A stretch of DNA of 64,000 nucleotides from Atherinomorus stipes (taxonomy: Eukaryota > Chordata > Actinopteri > Atheriniformes > Atherinidae). Shown one piece after another: positions 19,708 through 42,959 of the stretch (position 1 is the first letter of the stretch; each line of letters begins with the position of its first letter). Made by a program: the position numbers and the translations under genes. A model generated the notes under the pieces. It did not search any database. It was not told the origin of the DNA and saw only the letters and a program-made list of their open reading frames with translations. The DNA is taken from the NCBI GenBank assembly GCA_023101725.1, contig JALJCO010012862.1, positions 1-64,000 on the forward strand, read 5' to 3'.

Positions 19708-19769
19708 GAAATATATATTCTGAGAAAAATGTTGGCGTGTTAAATACTTTTTTCCCCCGCTGTATGTAG

Positions 19770-20684
19770 GATAGTTTTTTTAAACAAACTGGTTGTATAA
19801 TTCAATCTCAATGATGCAAGAAACATTTTTGGTTTCAGTTTGTCACTTAAACAAGGGCCAAAACTATGCTGCATCTGTGTATCTTTAATCTTTCAGACTG
19901 GTTTCACAGGCTCACTCAATAAATCAAGCCCCATACAACAAAATTCCCATCCCCGGCTCAAACTTGTGGCAACTTGTGACTCGGTCACATAAGATACATA
20001 TTTGTGCCAAGTGTGATCAAACAGGGCCCCCTTTCAGATGAGTTAGACAGCAAGAGGATGAAGGCTACTGCCCTTTCTGTGTGTGTCTTCATCAATGGTC
20101 AGTGGCCCGTGCCCTGCAGGGCAGGACTTGGACAGAGGACATCATTGTGGTTACCACAGACCATGCATGCAAATGAACAATCCTGCCTTTCTGTTTAACG
20201 TTTACAGTCAGGTCAGTCGCATGGCCAAATTCACAAACACATCCAGAGAGGTGTAAACACACAACAGCTGTCTGATTACTTCAAGAGAAACCCAGATTTT
20301 TTTTTTTTTAATAAATGGCGTTGATATTACATCTGAGTGGGTATTGCATCATACATATGTCATACATTACAGTAATTATGCCGTATAAATTATTTAAGAA
20401 CATGAATATGACACATTTTAATTTTAAATCCTCTTAATTATTTGAATACTTAAAAGATGTACTCTTAATTATTTGTTTAATAGATGCTTGAGTAGGATAT
20501 CAAAGTGCACTAAAAAAACAAAAAGTAATGAGACATAAATTGGTGATGTACATATTGTTAAGAGTACATTTAGCTTTAAATACAAGCTTTAAAACATAAT
20601 CAAATATTATTCAAATAATATTTTTTCCAATTATCACTCAGGATTTTTAGACATTTTCTTTTACAAGTTATCATTTATTAGCTT
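19770..20684. other. pacsin2 first intron, no gene seen
   Basis: AT-rich intron sequence with a short T run near 20300. No exon, RNA gene or clear repeat was recognised. Confidence 0.45.
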
Positions 20685-20685
20685 A

Positions 20686-21201
20686 GGCAGTCATCTTCAA
20701 AATTATTCATACACTCTAATTAAAGAAAAGGCTAAATTCACAATAGTAATTCAAACAACTTAAAACTAAAGAAACTAATAATAAATAAAAATTTACAACA
20801 TTAGAATTTAGTTAAATAAATTGCCCTTGAATTGTGATTGGAAATAAGAAAAATAAAAACTGTCAGAGACACATTATATCACCTTTCCCATGAACATTGG
20901 ATCAAAATACCTGTCAACAGGTGAAGAAGTCTTTGAAAATTACAGAAAACTGCTGATTGCAGTGATTGCCTCACAGTGTTGCGCAACAAAATTTTAGCTT
21001 CAGAACCACATCATGCTTATTTGTTTTATTTTTTGTGCATCTGTTTTTCCATATTTCTTTCAAACCACAACTCAAAATCAATGTTACGATTTTCATAGAA
21101 TTTTTATTTATTATTACTTTTGTCAATTTCTACTTATTTAACTGGCAGCTGATTTTTTTCCTTCTTTAATTGGAGGGTGTGAATAATTTTGAGGATGACT
21201 A
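20686..21201. mobile_element. Short inverted-repeat element, family B copy 1
   Basis: Ends are inverted: CAGTCATCTTCAAAATTATTC on the left and GAATAATTTTGAGGATGACT on the right, with TA close by, consistent with a Tc1/mariner-type MITE. Internal landmarks shared with other copies include ACCTGTCAACAGGTG, GCAACAAAATTTTAGCTTC and a stretch like TTCTTTAATTGGAGGGTGTG. Relatives lie at 42960-43430, 53408-53897, 58376-58803 and 63195-63545. Confidence 0.75.
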
Positions 21202-21411
21202 TATGTGCAGTTATATTTTAGAATATGACATTTAACCAAATAATTTTGGATTTCTAATCATTTATGGGCAAAAAATAAACTGACACCTTTTTTGACACCT
21301 CTTATTTGTCAAATAAGAAAAATGGCTGTTTTGGTACATGTCGTGGAGAAATTGTTATGTAAAAAAAAAAGGGGGGCTATTCCTGTATGATTTATTCATG
21401 AAGATATTTTC

Positions 21412-22170
21412 TAGGGATGCCCGATATTGGAATTTTGTCCGATATCCGATATTTTAAAATTCATGTGCCCAATAACCAATATTGATACAGATATTAACGC
21501 TGAAAAAATAAGCAGTCATTGCAAATAGCAGTTTTTTGTTATATGTTACCGACACTTTGAAAAATAGGGTTGGGAAAAAATACTGATACACTGAAATATC
21601 GCGATATTTTCATATGCAGATATCAAATCGATAGTTAAAAACCCAGCATCGATCTATTTTACTTACAAACTCTTGTGAGATTTTGTCTTTCTGTTACAAC
21701 ATCTCATGATATTTTGTAAATTCTTACGTGATTTCGTAACAGAACAATGAAATATTGCGAGATTTTGTTAATAAAATAGATTGATACCACATTTTTAAAT
21801 GTCAATATATCAGCATATGAAAATATCACCAAATTTTCGTGAATTCTCACAAAATTTCGTAATAGAATGATGGAATATCACAAGATTTTGTTAGTGAAAT
21901 AGATCGATACAGCTTTTTTAAATGTCAATATGATATCAGCATATGAAAATATCGCGATAATTCAGTGTATCAATATTTTTTCCCACCCATAGTCTTAAGA
22001 AGTTTTACAGAAGTCTGTAAAAAAAGACGTTTTTGAAGAAGATGTTTTTAAATTTTTTAAGAATTTAAAACCAGCAGGCTGATCGGTTAAATATCGGTGG
22101 GGTGGTCGATGTCCGATTCTCATTTTGAAGGCCGATACCAATAGGGGGCCAATTATATCGTGCATTCCTA
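21412..22170. mobile_element. hAT-like element containing a nested MITE
   Basis: The ends TAGGGATGCCCGATATTGG and ATATCGTGCATTCCTA are rough inverted copies. Flanks read ATATTTTC and ATATTTTA, an 8-bp duplication with one mismatch. Phrases such as TCCGATATCCGATATTTTA and GGTCGATGTCCGATTC are typical of this class of hAT MITE. A second element is nested at 21565-21991. Confidence 0.7.
21565..21991. mobile_element. hAT-like MITE, CGCG-palindrome family (copy 3, decayed), nested
   Basis: The inverted ends start TAGGGTTGGGAAAAAATACTG and close with TTTTTTCCCACCCATA. The interior repeats motifs like AATATCGCGATATTTTCATATG and degenerate versions of AAATCTCGCGAGATTTCG in which CpG has mostly become TpG or CpA. 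The same family as 4697-4987 and 11142-11780, but older-looking. No clear target duplication was found. Confidence 0.7.
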
Positions 22171-22374
22171 ATATTTTAATCCTTTATTAATTTTATTAGG
22201 ATTTTTTGTATTCTTTTGTTTCAAGAATGAATTAAAATAAACATCTATATTTCAATACATTGAATTTGATTATCACTAGTAACATACTTCTATGTATCTT
22301 AAATGTTAACTTTGAGCCATGACTTTTATTTTTCTTCCAAGCAATCCAAGTATTAAAATAAATATGCTGTACAG

Positions 22375-23035
22375 TAGGACTGGACGATAATTCAATATCA
22401 ATATATATCGATCGATAGAGGTTTTATCAATATAAAAAAAAAAAGAGGGTCAATAAAAGTTCAATATAGAAGCACAGTTTTCCGCTGTAGCCTATCAGGT
22501 ATCATGATACTACAGTCAGTCCTTTCTACTGGAAAGCAGCAATATTGCGAACTCTGTCCTTTATAACGCTGCATTCAGACATGTGTACTGGTCTTTTACC
22601 TCGGAGATGTAGTGGACATGTACCGGCTGGTCTACATGTCACAAGAGCGGAAATGTTGCGGCACGTCATTTTGGCTGTTCTGGACAGAGTTGAAGGGAGA
22701 GCGGGGCTATGCTGACTTTTCCGCAACATTTCCTGATGTTTGAAAGCACCGGGGCACGATAAGTCTGCAAGGAAGCGTCATGTTTAAAAGGTCATGTTTG
22801 AAAAGTCTGTGTAAAGAGCGGACGGACTTTACCGCTCATGTTCCGCAATGTAAGTCTGAAAACGGCTTTAGAGTGATCTTTATTATAAGTAGGTCATTCA
22901 GCAAAAGCTTAAATGACCAGAGCTGCACCTAAAATAGCTTTTAATTTGATAGTGGCTTCTTTTTTTTTTTTTATAAATATCGATCGATACAGATTTTTTA
23001 AAATCGATAATCTTTTTCTATATCGTCCAGCCCTA
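22375..23035. mobile_element. hAT MITE with 8-bp target duplication
   Basis: It starts TAGGACTGGACGATAATTC and ends TATCGTCCAGCCCTA, flanked by CTGTACAG on both sides (22367-22374 and 23036-23043). The duplicated site is itself palindromic. The interior holds ATATCGATCGATA-type repeats near both ends and an unrelated GC-richer core with no supported gene. Confidence 0.88.
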
Positions 23036-23043
23036 CTGTACAG

Positions 23044-24225
23044 ACTACCAAAATCTCAGTGACCCTTGAAAGAGATCACTGAACAGCCTCTTAAACAGAT
23101 AACAGAAAGATTTTAACAAACACCATGCCCATAAGAAAAGTTCTGAAGCTTATAGTTAAACAAGAAAAATCACAATTTTTTAAGACCAGTTCTCTTGTCC
23201 TCTAATAACTCTTGCTGATACTTATCAGTTATCCATATGCTTTATTCATAAATCACTTCTGCACAAAATTGAAGAATGTAGACAGATTATTTCACAAGAT
23301 AAAATGGTTGATAAACTTATGTGGATGTTATTACATTTAATACCAGAAAACAATGACATTTAAACTGTAAATCATGAATTCAAACCTATTTTTGTTACTA
23401 AAACAAGCTAGCACAGTATGAAAACCATTAACATGTGGGTCTATATTTAAAATGAAAGGTTAAATAGAGAGGCTCACATGAATGGAAATAAGCACTTCAT
23501 AGTAAAAGAAAAAAAAATGTTAAACAGTAATGATGTTTTTGGATTTCTCTCATCACCAAAGCGCCCTCTCTGATCCAATGTAAGCATCGGCAAATGGAAA
23601 CAAATGTCTGCACATCCTTGGCTCTGCAGGACATGGTGGGACTCTGTTAAACAACTGAACGCAGACTGACCCAGAATTGTAAACAATGCTGTTGACTAAG
23701 GTCTGAAGTCCACTCAGTGCAACGCTCTGCAGGAGAACGCTGGAAAATTCAAGTCTTTGCTGCTATGCCCTAGCTTTAGGAGGGCAAACACATGCAAGAG
23801 AATGAGTGAACAACATATTACAATACTGCACTGATTCTTTTTGTCATTTGAGGTGTCAAAGGCAACATAAGGCACGATTTTATCAAGGCTACAGAAACCT
23901 GGCTAAAACAGCATTTCTAAGATTACAGGCTTAGATGTTATATAATCAAGCAAAACAATGATCTCCACCTAAAGCCGATAAGAAAATGCACTACTAAGCA
24001 CGTTGGAATTTGGTTGCTGACAACAGCCTTAAGTTACTGTAGAAGTGAATAAATGCATTCCTCTGGGCTACCATGCCTAAACAGTCCAACTACTTTATGT
24101 AACCTCCCACACTTTTAACTATTCAGTTGCAAAAAGCTTAATCAAAACTTGCATAGAACAAACTAATTCAGAGGTTTAAAGCAGAATTTGAGATGGCAAA
24201 ATGTATAAGTTTGATTTGAAGATTT

Positions 24226-24260
<35 letters not shown>

Positions 24261-27200
24261 AGAGAGTAACTGATGCTTGCCACTATTGCCAAACTAGGGA
24301 GGAGAGGCAGACTGAAAGAGAACAAAACTGAGAATTGATCATGTATGCAAAACAAACGCTTATTGTAGTATACTGGCAGTAAGAGGGCCTGAGTCATGTC
24401 TAAGCAACAGGCACTTGAGATGCCAATGACCTTGCCAAATGGTACAAAGAGTGCTCAATTGGAAAATGAATCCAAAAAATGCAATGCAATCAAAGAGTCC
24501 CGCTATCTTTTAAAACGCTGGAAAGACAGCTGCACATAACACTCTTTCAGTCCTGGAAATTGCTGACAAACTGCCCGTTCACTCTATGTTTATGCTTCGT
24601 TTATGTTTCATAGTGCCTTGGGAGTTTTCACTGTGAAACTGTGTCATGAATGGTGCTGAAAAGTGGGAAACAACAGAATACACAGACTGAACAGATGAGC
24701 ACATACACAGCTGACAGGCACAAGCATGCTCACCCTGAAGCAGTGAATGTTTACATCAGAATGTGAAAAAATACAATCATAGTCACAGGAGACTGAGAAT
24801 AGAAATTCCAGTATGAAGACTTTGAAGATAAGGGGTTGCATTTGTGGCAAGACTGATATTCCATCCGATTCCTCCACAAAGTTAAACATTAAAACTGAAT
24901 CCAGCTTGTCAACTGAGACCAAATCTTTATCAACAGAGGCAACAAGGACATGACCACGTCAATGTCACACAATCTCCTTCTGCCTCAGCATCAGCTACTA
25001 GTGGGAAGAGGGAATGTGTCCAATAAGTGGAATTATCATTAAGGGTTGCTGTGTCATATTTTATTTCCTGATTGAAATTAAGGCTTATCAGATTTGCTTG
25101 AACGATTGTCAGTGTAAGCAATAAACTACACTTTGTGCTTTTTTGACTAAATAATGAAGCGTCACTAATTTTGCTATTGTTTGGAATACAGGTTATTTAT
25201 TTGATTAATTTCATAATTGATTAAACTAATAGTGTATAAAGTAGTAATATGTACAAACCAGTTCTACAATAGTAAAATAAGTAAAAGCCTAAGTTTGAGT
25301 GCTGATAAAGAACAAAGAAAGAGTATGATTACAAAACATCCATGCTTAGAAAATAAAGAGATCCACCTGGCAGTCTAATTTTTCTCAAATCATATACCTG
25401 TTTATCTGGCCAGAATCTGTGGGGTTTTTTTCAGTTTCCATTTCCTTGGTTAGTTTCAATAGCCCTTACAATATCTCACAGGAGGGGAGTGCAGCTGAGC
25501 CGATCTATCCCTTTAATATTGCAATTTCACAGCAGGACCGCTTAATTCCAACTGGGCTATGCAAGTAAAAACTACAACCAATCCTTTGCTTCTTTCCCTG
25601 TCAAGCAAGCAAGAATAAAGTCAAAGGTAGCAACTGCAATGGCAGATCATGCCCTTGATTTTCTTCAGCAGTCACCTCTGCCCTTTTTTCCATGCAAGCT
25701 CAACAGCTGCATGACTGCTGATCTCATAAGAATATGGCCTTTTCGTATGTGCAGGCTCCCTATAACAGAGTTCGTCCTTTCAAGACCTTTAGTAGAGCTT
25801 CAAGCAGCAGTTGACAGCAACATTGCTGGTCCAGCAACAAGTCTACATTACTGACCCCTCTAGTTGTTAAAAAAAAAAAAAAAAACCTCTTGCTTCATGA
25901 GCAGGGAAAAACAATAGCATTTGTTCTACACTTTCAGGCACTTTCCACTGGCCATGCCAGCAGCGTGGAGAGGAACATAATGGAGGGAAATACAGTATTA
26001 AATGAAAGGGAAGGGGAGATCCTTACGTCATCGGCAGGCAAATTCGACACTTTTTCCTGTGGAAGCCCCTGCCTTGCACTCTCATGTGACATATTTAAAG
26101 CTGCAGACTTTTCAGGAAAGCACTCCTTTTTTTTTTTTTTTTTTAACAACTGTTCACAAGGTGTGAACTAAACTTTTCACAGTCTGAATTTGGACGTTAC
26201 CAGAGGTGTTTATGCTCACTCATACAGAATTATATTATTAAATCCTGCTGGGAAATATCGCTTTAACTGCTTCACGTGTGCTCTTGGTGAATGCGCCAAT
26301 AAAGATCCATCTAAATGGAGGGCATTGCCTTCAGCCTAAATTGGAAAACCCATTCTAAGTTTAGCCTGGTTCTGTGCCTGAGCAATCAGTTCACATGGCC
26401 TCCCCAAAAAAAGAGGAACCAGCTGCAATCTCACAACTGCTTTACCCTAACAACACTCCTACAAACACAAAGCACACAGATTGTGTCATTGAATGTCTTC
26501 ATGCTTCCAGCAGCATGACTGAAAACTTCCACCAGTACATAGAAAAGTCATTGCCCCTTGTCATCCCTCATGATGACTGTTTTGCCATTTCACGTGAGTA
26601 ATTACCCCGTGATAACAGCTGCCTTAGCCAAAAGGATAGCCACAATTCAGCTTTTGACACCAATTTTTTTCTCTAGTTTCACTACTGCAGCAGCAACGAC
26701 TGAACTTGGCAGCCAGCTGGCACTGCGCAAATCTTATCACTGACTAAGCCAAACAGGAAGCAATGGACAACCCCTTAAACTATATAGTTAAAGAAAGTGA
26801 GTCACTTTTTTCCTCGGTAAATGGCAAGAATTTTGCCATCCTTAACCGATGATATGACAAGCGCCAAGAGGTTATCTTTACTTGCGAACCCTGCCCCGCC
26901 CTTTATCGCTCCAGGCAACGAAACACTAGTATTTGCCTCGAAAACCAACAAGCTGCAGTGAGACGGCATAAATTAAGCTGTTGTACGACAGTAACGACGA
27001 CATTTAACAGACAATATAACGACGCTAGCTTAAAACAGTGGCTTTCCAGCACCCTAAAATACCAAAGACATTGCAACATAGGTGCAGTGAATGGGTCAAC
27101 ATGTTAAACTCCGTAGCTTGTGAAACATTTAACTTAGTTCTAGCACTTACATCATTGTCCTTGGATAATTTTACACACTTTTGTGTAGCAACCTTCTCCC

Positions 27201-27317
27201 ATCGAAGAAGCAAGTTTACTTCAAGCTTAGCCCCTGGTTAGCCCCAATGTTAGCGACTTAGCCACAGCCCCAACAGCAAAAAGTTAGTCCAACAGAAAAG
27301 TCTCGGAGAAAACTTAC
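23044..27317. other. Large pacsin2 intron, no gene seen
   Basis: About 4.3 kb with no exon that I can support on either strand. It contains an (AAT)n microsatellite at about 24228-24259 and poly-A/T runs near 25870 and 26128. The short frames found here lack codon bias, family motifs or plausible splice partners. Confidence 0.5.
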
Positions 27318-27440
27318 CTGGAACAGATTGACCGCTCTTGAAATGTTCTGTTTTATCAAATAGTTGCTTTTCTTGGGGTTTCCAATTTATAAATCTTTTC
27401 GCAGTTTATCTGCTCAGCAGCGGCACCATAGACTGACTAA
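27318..27440 (-). other. pacsin2: Probable noncoding first exon and promoter of pacsin2
   Basis: On the minus strand, GGTCAATCTGTTCCAG is followed by GTAAGTTTTC, a strong splice donor with the exon edge at 27318. No other gene on this strand needs it, and the pacsin2 start-codon exon begins with an acceptor, so this is probably the 5' UTR exon, with a 13-kb first intron. The upstream boundary is a guess. The region around 27400-27490 is locally richer in CpG, as expected for a promoter. A cDNA is not available here to confirm it. Confidence 0.5.
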
Positions 27441-29746
27441 CAGAGTGACATAACTTCAGCTCGCGCTACTGCAGGCAGGACTCACATTTCCGGTTAAAAT
27501 AATTTCAACATAAAAGAAGAAATTGTTTATAATGTAAAATGCCAGGACCGGAAATAATATCATGTAAAATAATTTAGAATGCTGAATTAAATAAATAAAT
27601 TTGAAGACAAGAATGCCGGTGGCAATTTCCATTTTTTTTTAGAAAAATAAATTTTGCACAAACTATAAGGGAATTAATGTTTTGTGGATTATTTTTTCCA
27701 CTGTAACAATTCTTGTTAGTACAGTATAGCATCTTATACCATTGTAGAACCTGCTTATTTCCTCTTTAAATTGTGGTAAATTTGTGAGGAATTTGTGGGA
27801 TGAGCAGCAGGGTTGAGAATGTGGATTGTGCCCATGAAAAACTTGCCAAATCTTCTCAATCAATGACAAACAGCTTTTTCTTCTCTTGAGTCTTGTTTTG
27901 AGGTTGTGCAGCCCCAGGTGCAGACAATCAGGTGCCTGATTGGTGCCTGTTTGTCAGCACCTATGAGCATGGACCTGCTACAGCTCAGGTGTACTCCAAA
28001 TATGGCATGTTTGATCTGGGCACGGCCTGTGCCATATAGGGTAACTTCATGTTATAGAAAATTTGATTGTCCATATAGTAGGATCGTTGGAGACAGGCTG
28101 TGCAGTAGAGTCCCAAGAAGACAAGACCACAAGAAGACAGTTTTCTTTACCTGGTCAACATGCTGAGCAGTTTATTTTTCTATTTCCACCACTGTCCTTG
28201 AGCACCAGGTTCATTTGCACTGGTATTGGCAATTTGTGCACTAAAACCTGAACATCTGTAGTAATATTAAGTTCAGTAATGAGTTCAGATTCATGGAGTT
28301 AAAAGTATGGATATGTGGAGACCACTATACTGATTGTTGCCCCCTGCTATGTTCTTTCATAATTTTGCATATTTTGTGTATAGGTCCAGTGAATAATAGT
28401 GACTTACTGTCCTCCTATCTGGGTCTGCTGCTATAATCTGCGTCTTCTTCAAGATCTGCAATGTGTATGTCCCATGTATAGCTCTGTAGCTGCCCCTCTG
28501 TTTCAATCCCATCTAAATGGGGGAGTACATGGGTGACGAAGGCAGGGATAATCTGTGGGATGGGCTGCAAAAGCAGCAACACTGCACAACGATTACAAAA
28601 AGTCACAATAATGTCTTTGTGGTTTAAAATGAGGCCCTAATGTGTTACTCCATATCCACAAGTATCCTTATAATTCCCAATAAGAAGATTGAGGCCCCTC
28701 TGGGGTCCGACAGAGTGCACTATGGGTCGAACAGCTACATTTTTGTCCCTGAAAAACAAGTTTAGGTTGAAGACAAAACATTGAACCAATCAAATAAATA
28801 CATAAGGCTTTAAAAAAATAAAATAAAAAGAAATCTGGTTTGAAAGTTTTAGGGAATCTTTGTGAATTGAAGTCAGGACTTGTTATGAGGCTTTATCCTG
28901 GTGTGAACCCTTTGAGCCTCAATATCTATGCAACTTGCACCTAATAATCAAATTCAATTGTTTGCTACATTTTTGGTATATTCATCATTTCCATTTAACG
29001 ATTTCATGTTATGAAGAGGAACTAAAAGTTTCTTGTACACAGCACAAACTAGTCATAGGAAACATTCAGCTCTCTGGGGGCTCAGAGGTTATTTGTGTCG
29101 CAGTTCATGAAAAGGTTGAACAAACAGCAAATGAGGCACATGGTTAAGAGCTGCAAACAGATAAAAGATGGCTCATTTTCCCAACCCCAACATTATGAAC
29201 ACAGACTTCGGCTTCTGCAGAAGTCAATGGCTAATTTTGTAATCTGGGCTCAAACCTAACAGACGATTTTGTAACGCACACTTTCATATCTGCTGTACCT
29301 ATTTCTGTTATCACTTGCAGTATGAAGTAACTCGACCACAAATGAAAATCTTTAACATTAAAAAATACTTTTTTCTTAGTTTTTCTAGAACGCAAATCTC
29401 TCTTTAAAAAACAAACAAAAAAATGGTCATTTTTGTTGGCTAAATAAAAAAAAGAATTAAACTAACTCCATAAATTTCACAAACCAACAGAACTAATCAA
29501 AAAGTCAAGCAGAGCTGAAAATGCTACGGATGCTAAATGAGTGGAACTTTTACAAGTTTACGCAGTTCCTTTATTTGCTATAGTTTCTATCATCTCCCAC
29601 TAAATCTGGCCACACAGGTGTCTCATGTGATTTGGGAATTTTTGGTCAGAGGTCAGCACATTCATGATTTTCACATCTGATGGTTACCAGCACCTCGGGC
29701 AAAAGAGAAACAACAAAGACGTGAAGGGGGACTGAGGTGGAGTTAA
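27441..29746. other. Intergenic region between pacsin2 and ttll1
   Basis: No supported gene. Segments near 27900-28160 and 28640-28750 are less AT-rich and look like worn repeat sequence, but I could not identify a family, intact frame or paired termini. Confidence 0.45.
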
Positions 29747-30289
29747 AGGTACAGTGTGTAACAATTACTGACATCTAGTGGTAAAGATGAGTATGAGAAA
29801 GAAAAAGTGTTTCCTTTCAAATGACTTTATATTCCAAGCACTGATGTGAATGTATGGTGGCCATTTGTGGCCAAAATTCTCTGAGACATAAAGATGTTTT
29901 CATCTGTGAGTGGATCCAGTGGTGTCAGGTGTAGCTACGACTGCACTATGAGTACCTATTTTTGTTTGTCTTTTGAGGCATTATTTATCCCAAACAGCGT
30001 TTTAACTCCCATATAAAAAAAGCTGGTACAGCAGTTTGAAAGTTCAGAGGGTTCTTACTTTACACACATTGTTTTGTCCATTCAGGGACACTGTAGTAAA
30101 AATGGTGGAACAAATATGGCAGCCTCCATATGTGCACCGCCAAGCAAGTAGATATAAATGACTCATTCTAAGGAAATAGACATAAAACAGCTATTCTAGT
30201 GAAGCAATTATACATAATTAGAAACACAGTTTTGAATGCTATATCACGTTTTTCTGCCACTGACCTTTTATTTTTTACATACTGTACCT
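29747..30289. mobile_element. TTAA-target MITE, copy 2
   Basis: 543 bp between TTAA at 29743-29746 and 30290-30293. It starts AGGTACAGTGTGTAACAATT and ends TTTTACATACTGTACCT. The interior matches copy 1 throughout, for example GACATCTAGTGGTAAAGATG and AAAATGGTGGAACAAATATG. It has no coding capacity. Confidence 0.88.
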
Positions 30290-30293
30290 TTAA

Positions 30294-31657
30294 GTTTTAC
30301 TTAGTGAAGTAAAAAAAAAAAAAAAGTATTTTCTTTGTCTTTGTTACTTAAAAAAAAAAAATTCAATAGAAGAAAAACTGGGTATTTCAGTAAAAGCAGT
30401 ATTTAATTCCACATAACACCAAATAAGTTCCTTTGAAAGTCGGGCTGAATGATGCTATGGTAGTATCAACAGTTTGGAAACACTTCCTCTGAAGCCTTTT
30501 AAACACATTTCTTACTTCTAGTTGTCACAGACACAGACAACTAGAAATGTTTGGACAGACATGAAGCTTCAACAGTTAGATGATTCCTAATGTGCAACCG
30601 AAATTTAATCTACAGCCATTGAATGACTATCAAATAAGTAACTGCTTCATGGAATATTTCAAGTAAAACATGCACCATCTCCGCAGGTTTCACCTTCTGA
30701 AATGTCAGAAGTTGGTGACATTTCACAAAGTGATAAATCCATTGAGAAAACAATAAACACTTTATCCACACAGAGGCTGCTGAATTCCTTTAAAGTGCCA
30801 CAGATTGTTTATATAACTGCCAATACTGCTTCAATACCATTCAGCCCCACTTCAATGTATGAAAAAGGTGGTTTATTCATCATTAGGGTTTAGATACTTC
30901 AGTGGCTGGCGGAAACAAACATGTAATACCCAAGACTGCATGAATTACATTCCCATTCATTTTCAAGACATAGATGTGACATCAAGAACTACCCAAAATG
31001 CAACATGGGAAATGCATTTAATATTTAAGCAAAATAAAGAAATAAAGTGCAACAGTCAATACTGAAGGACTTCCCCAAACCCTGCATAAGCATACTGACT
31101 TTAAGCATATAAATCCATTATTAATATACATATTTAATACAGCTAATTCCACATATTAACTAACCTCTGAAATTTATATTTTTATACCATTTGCATTAGT
31201 TCTTATCCTGCTATCAAGCTTAACGCTTTGCCTCCATTCAACATATCTTCTTACTAGCACCTATGTGGCAGGTCAAGTTTAAGTGTCAGCTATCAACACT
31301 CATGCATAGTTTAGGTTGGTAACCCTACTGAGTGACTCCAGTTGTGACATTCAGTTCACCTGACTTGACCCTTAATGCATCATAATCATAATTTCTACTA
31401 TTTTCATTCTGATTCATACAAACAGGCACAAACAGGCCCTTCAAGCCACACTGATTAATCTCCCCTCCAGCAGTGGTGTTGCTCCGTTTGCCATCGTCAG
31501 TAGAGGGGAGGGGAAATCACCTTTCAACTGGCTTTAAAAGAGAAAAAATATGAATAAAACAAATAAAAAGAAGTCTGGGTGATCCTTGTTTTCTTCCTTG
31601 TGCCCCTAGTTGCTCCCTGTAGTGTCCAGGAAGTCATTATGAGTCAGTAATTTCATC
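30294..31657. other. ttll1 3' flank and probable 3' UTR
   Basis: This lies directly downstream of the ttll1 stop codon. No further coding exon is seen. Possible minus-strand poly(A) signals include AATAAA at 30872-30877 and an ATTAAA at 31133-31138, neither close to the stop, so the true 3' end is not settled. Confidence 0.4.
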
Positions 31658-41923
<10,266 letters not shown>

Positions 41924-42015
41924 TCAGACAGGAAGACATTTTCTTCGAGCTGCATCCTGTAACTATGCACCAAAGCTTTTAGGGTCGTCTCTAGAATTTA
42001 TATTCGGTCAGCTAC

Positions 42016-42260
42016 CTGCAAATCAATGTCAGGAAACAGCCAGTCATCGGCATCAGTCCAGCTTGCTCCGTTAGCAAGCTGCTGAATCTCCCTCGGACTG
42101 CTGCAGAGGCAGGGCGGCCATCATCCAGTCAAGGATGCAATCTCATCCGGCAGTCGTTTGCTCAACTCACAGCGAAACAGTTGGTCAGCATCACCGTTAG
42201 CTCAAGCTAACGATAAACACCACTTCCATGTTAGCTGCTTTATAGCTAGCAAGCTGTAGT
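42016..42260 (-). other. ttll1: Probable 5' UTR exon and promoter of ttll1
   Basis: On the minus strand, GACATTGATTTGCAG is followed by GTAGCTGAC, a plausible donor with the exon edge at 42016. Together with the acceptor before the start-codon exon, it would form a noncoding first exon and a short intron of about 140 bp. The upstream limit is estimated. The surrounding sequence is comparatively CpG-rich (for example GGGCGACGCGAAGC near 42270). Confidence 0.5.
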
Positions 42261-42959
42261 TATTGATCCGGGCGACGCGAAGCTGGACACAGCGATGACA
42301 ACGCCCACGATAGCACACAACCACAAGTCTATGTTACTAATACGTAATAACAAATATTTTAATACAACTACGATACAATAAACTACAAGGAGCTGCTTGA
42401 ATATTAGATGTCTTAAAAATTCTCAAATATGCCGATACGTTACGAACTTGGTCCTTCCGGGAGAATAACCTAGCAACGGAGGACGCATTGATGTCAATGC
42501 AGGGTGTCATTACCACAGCCAGCCGGCAGGGGTCAGTATTGTAACATGTAACTGCTCACCCCACATGACCATCACACATTGTATTACATGCATAGTGTAT
42601 GTGTACTGCGTGTACGTGTACGTACATTTTTATATATGGATGTTCATGTTTGCTGTGTGGGTCTGTATGAATGTGTATTTATATGTGTATATATGTCTGT
42701 CTGAGTGTACTTTTATGTGTACTGTATTCTGCCTTTCTTTGCTCCTGCTCTTTTATACTGCTGCTACAACTGTTTTGTAATTGACCCCTGGGTATAAATA
42801 ATTTTTTTAAATTGAATTGAACTGAATTAATTGAATCAAATTGAATTAAATGTACAGCTTATGTTGTAGATTTCTCGATATCTTTCTATGTTTATAATTA
42901 TAATTATTTGTTTTTACAAACGTTATTACTAATTCAAACGAGGTTAGTTTTTATTATCT

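Larger units (their letters stand above)
15601..19762 (+). mobile_element. Tc1/mariner element interrupted by several insertions
   Basis: Inverted ends start CAGCAGGGAAAAAAAGTATT on the left and close with AATACTTTTTTCCCCCGCTG on the right, each next to TA, the Tc1 target. The left part (about 15945-16270) preserves a decayed transposase N-terminus on the plus strand, recognisable from segments encoding HHQGVRQEALHDG-like and VSTIGAIIQKWKEHG peptides. Later fragments around 16720-16950 and 17510-17880 hold the catalytic-core region. Subtracting the insertions at 16308-16705, 16954-17505 and 17881-18733 and the G/A block at 18943-19707 leaves about 1.6 kb, the normal Tc1 length. The element is therefore complete in outline but dead. 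Confidence 0.9.

Noticed and set aside
18955..19769. Several glycine-rich reading frames of 68-235 codons
   Set aside because: They are translations of a near-homopolymeric G tract and occur in all three frames. There is no codon bias, start context or family signature.
27906..28750. Possible gene fragment between pacsin2 and ttll1
   Set aside because: Slightly higher GC and some peptide-like text, but no frame longer than about 86 codons, no splice consistency and no motif. Best left as worn repeat sequence.
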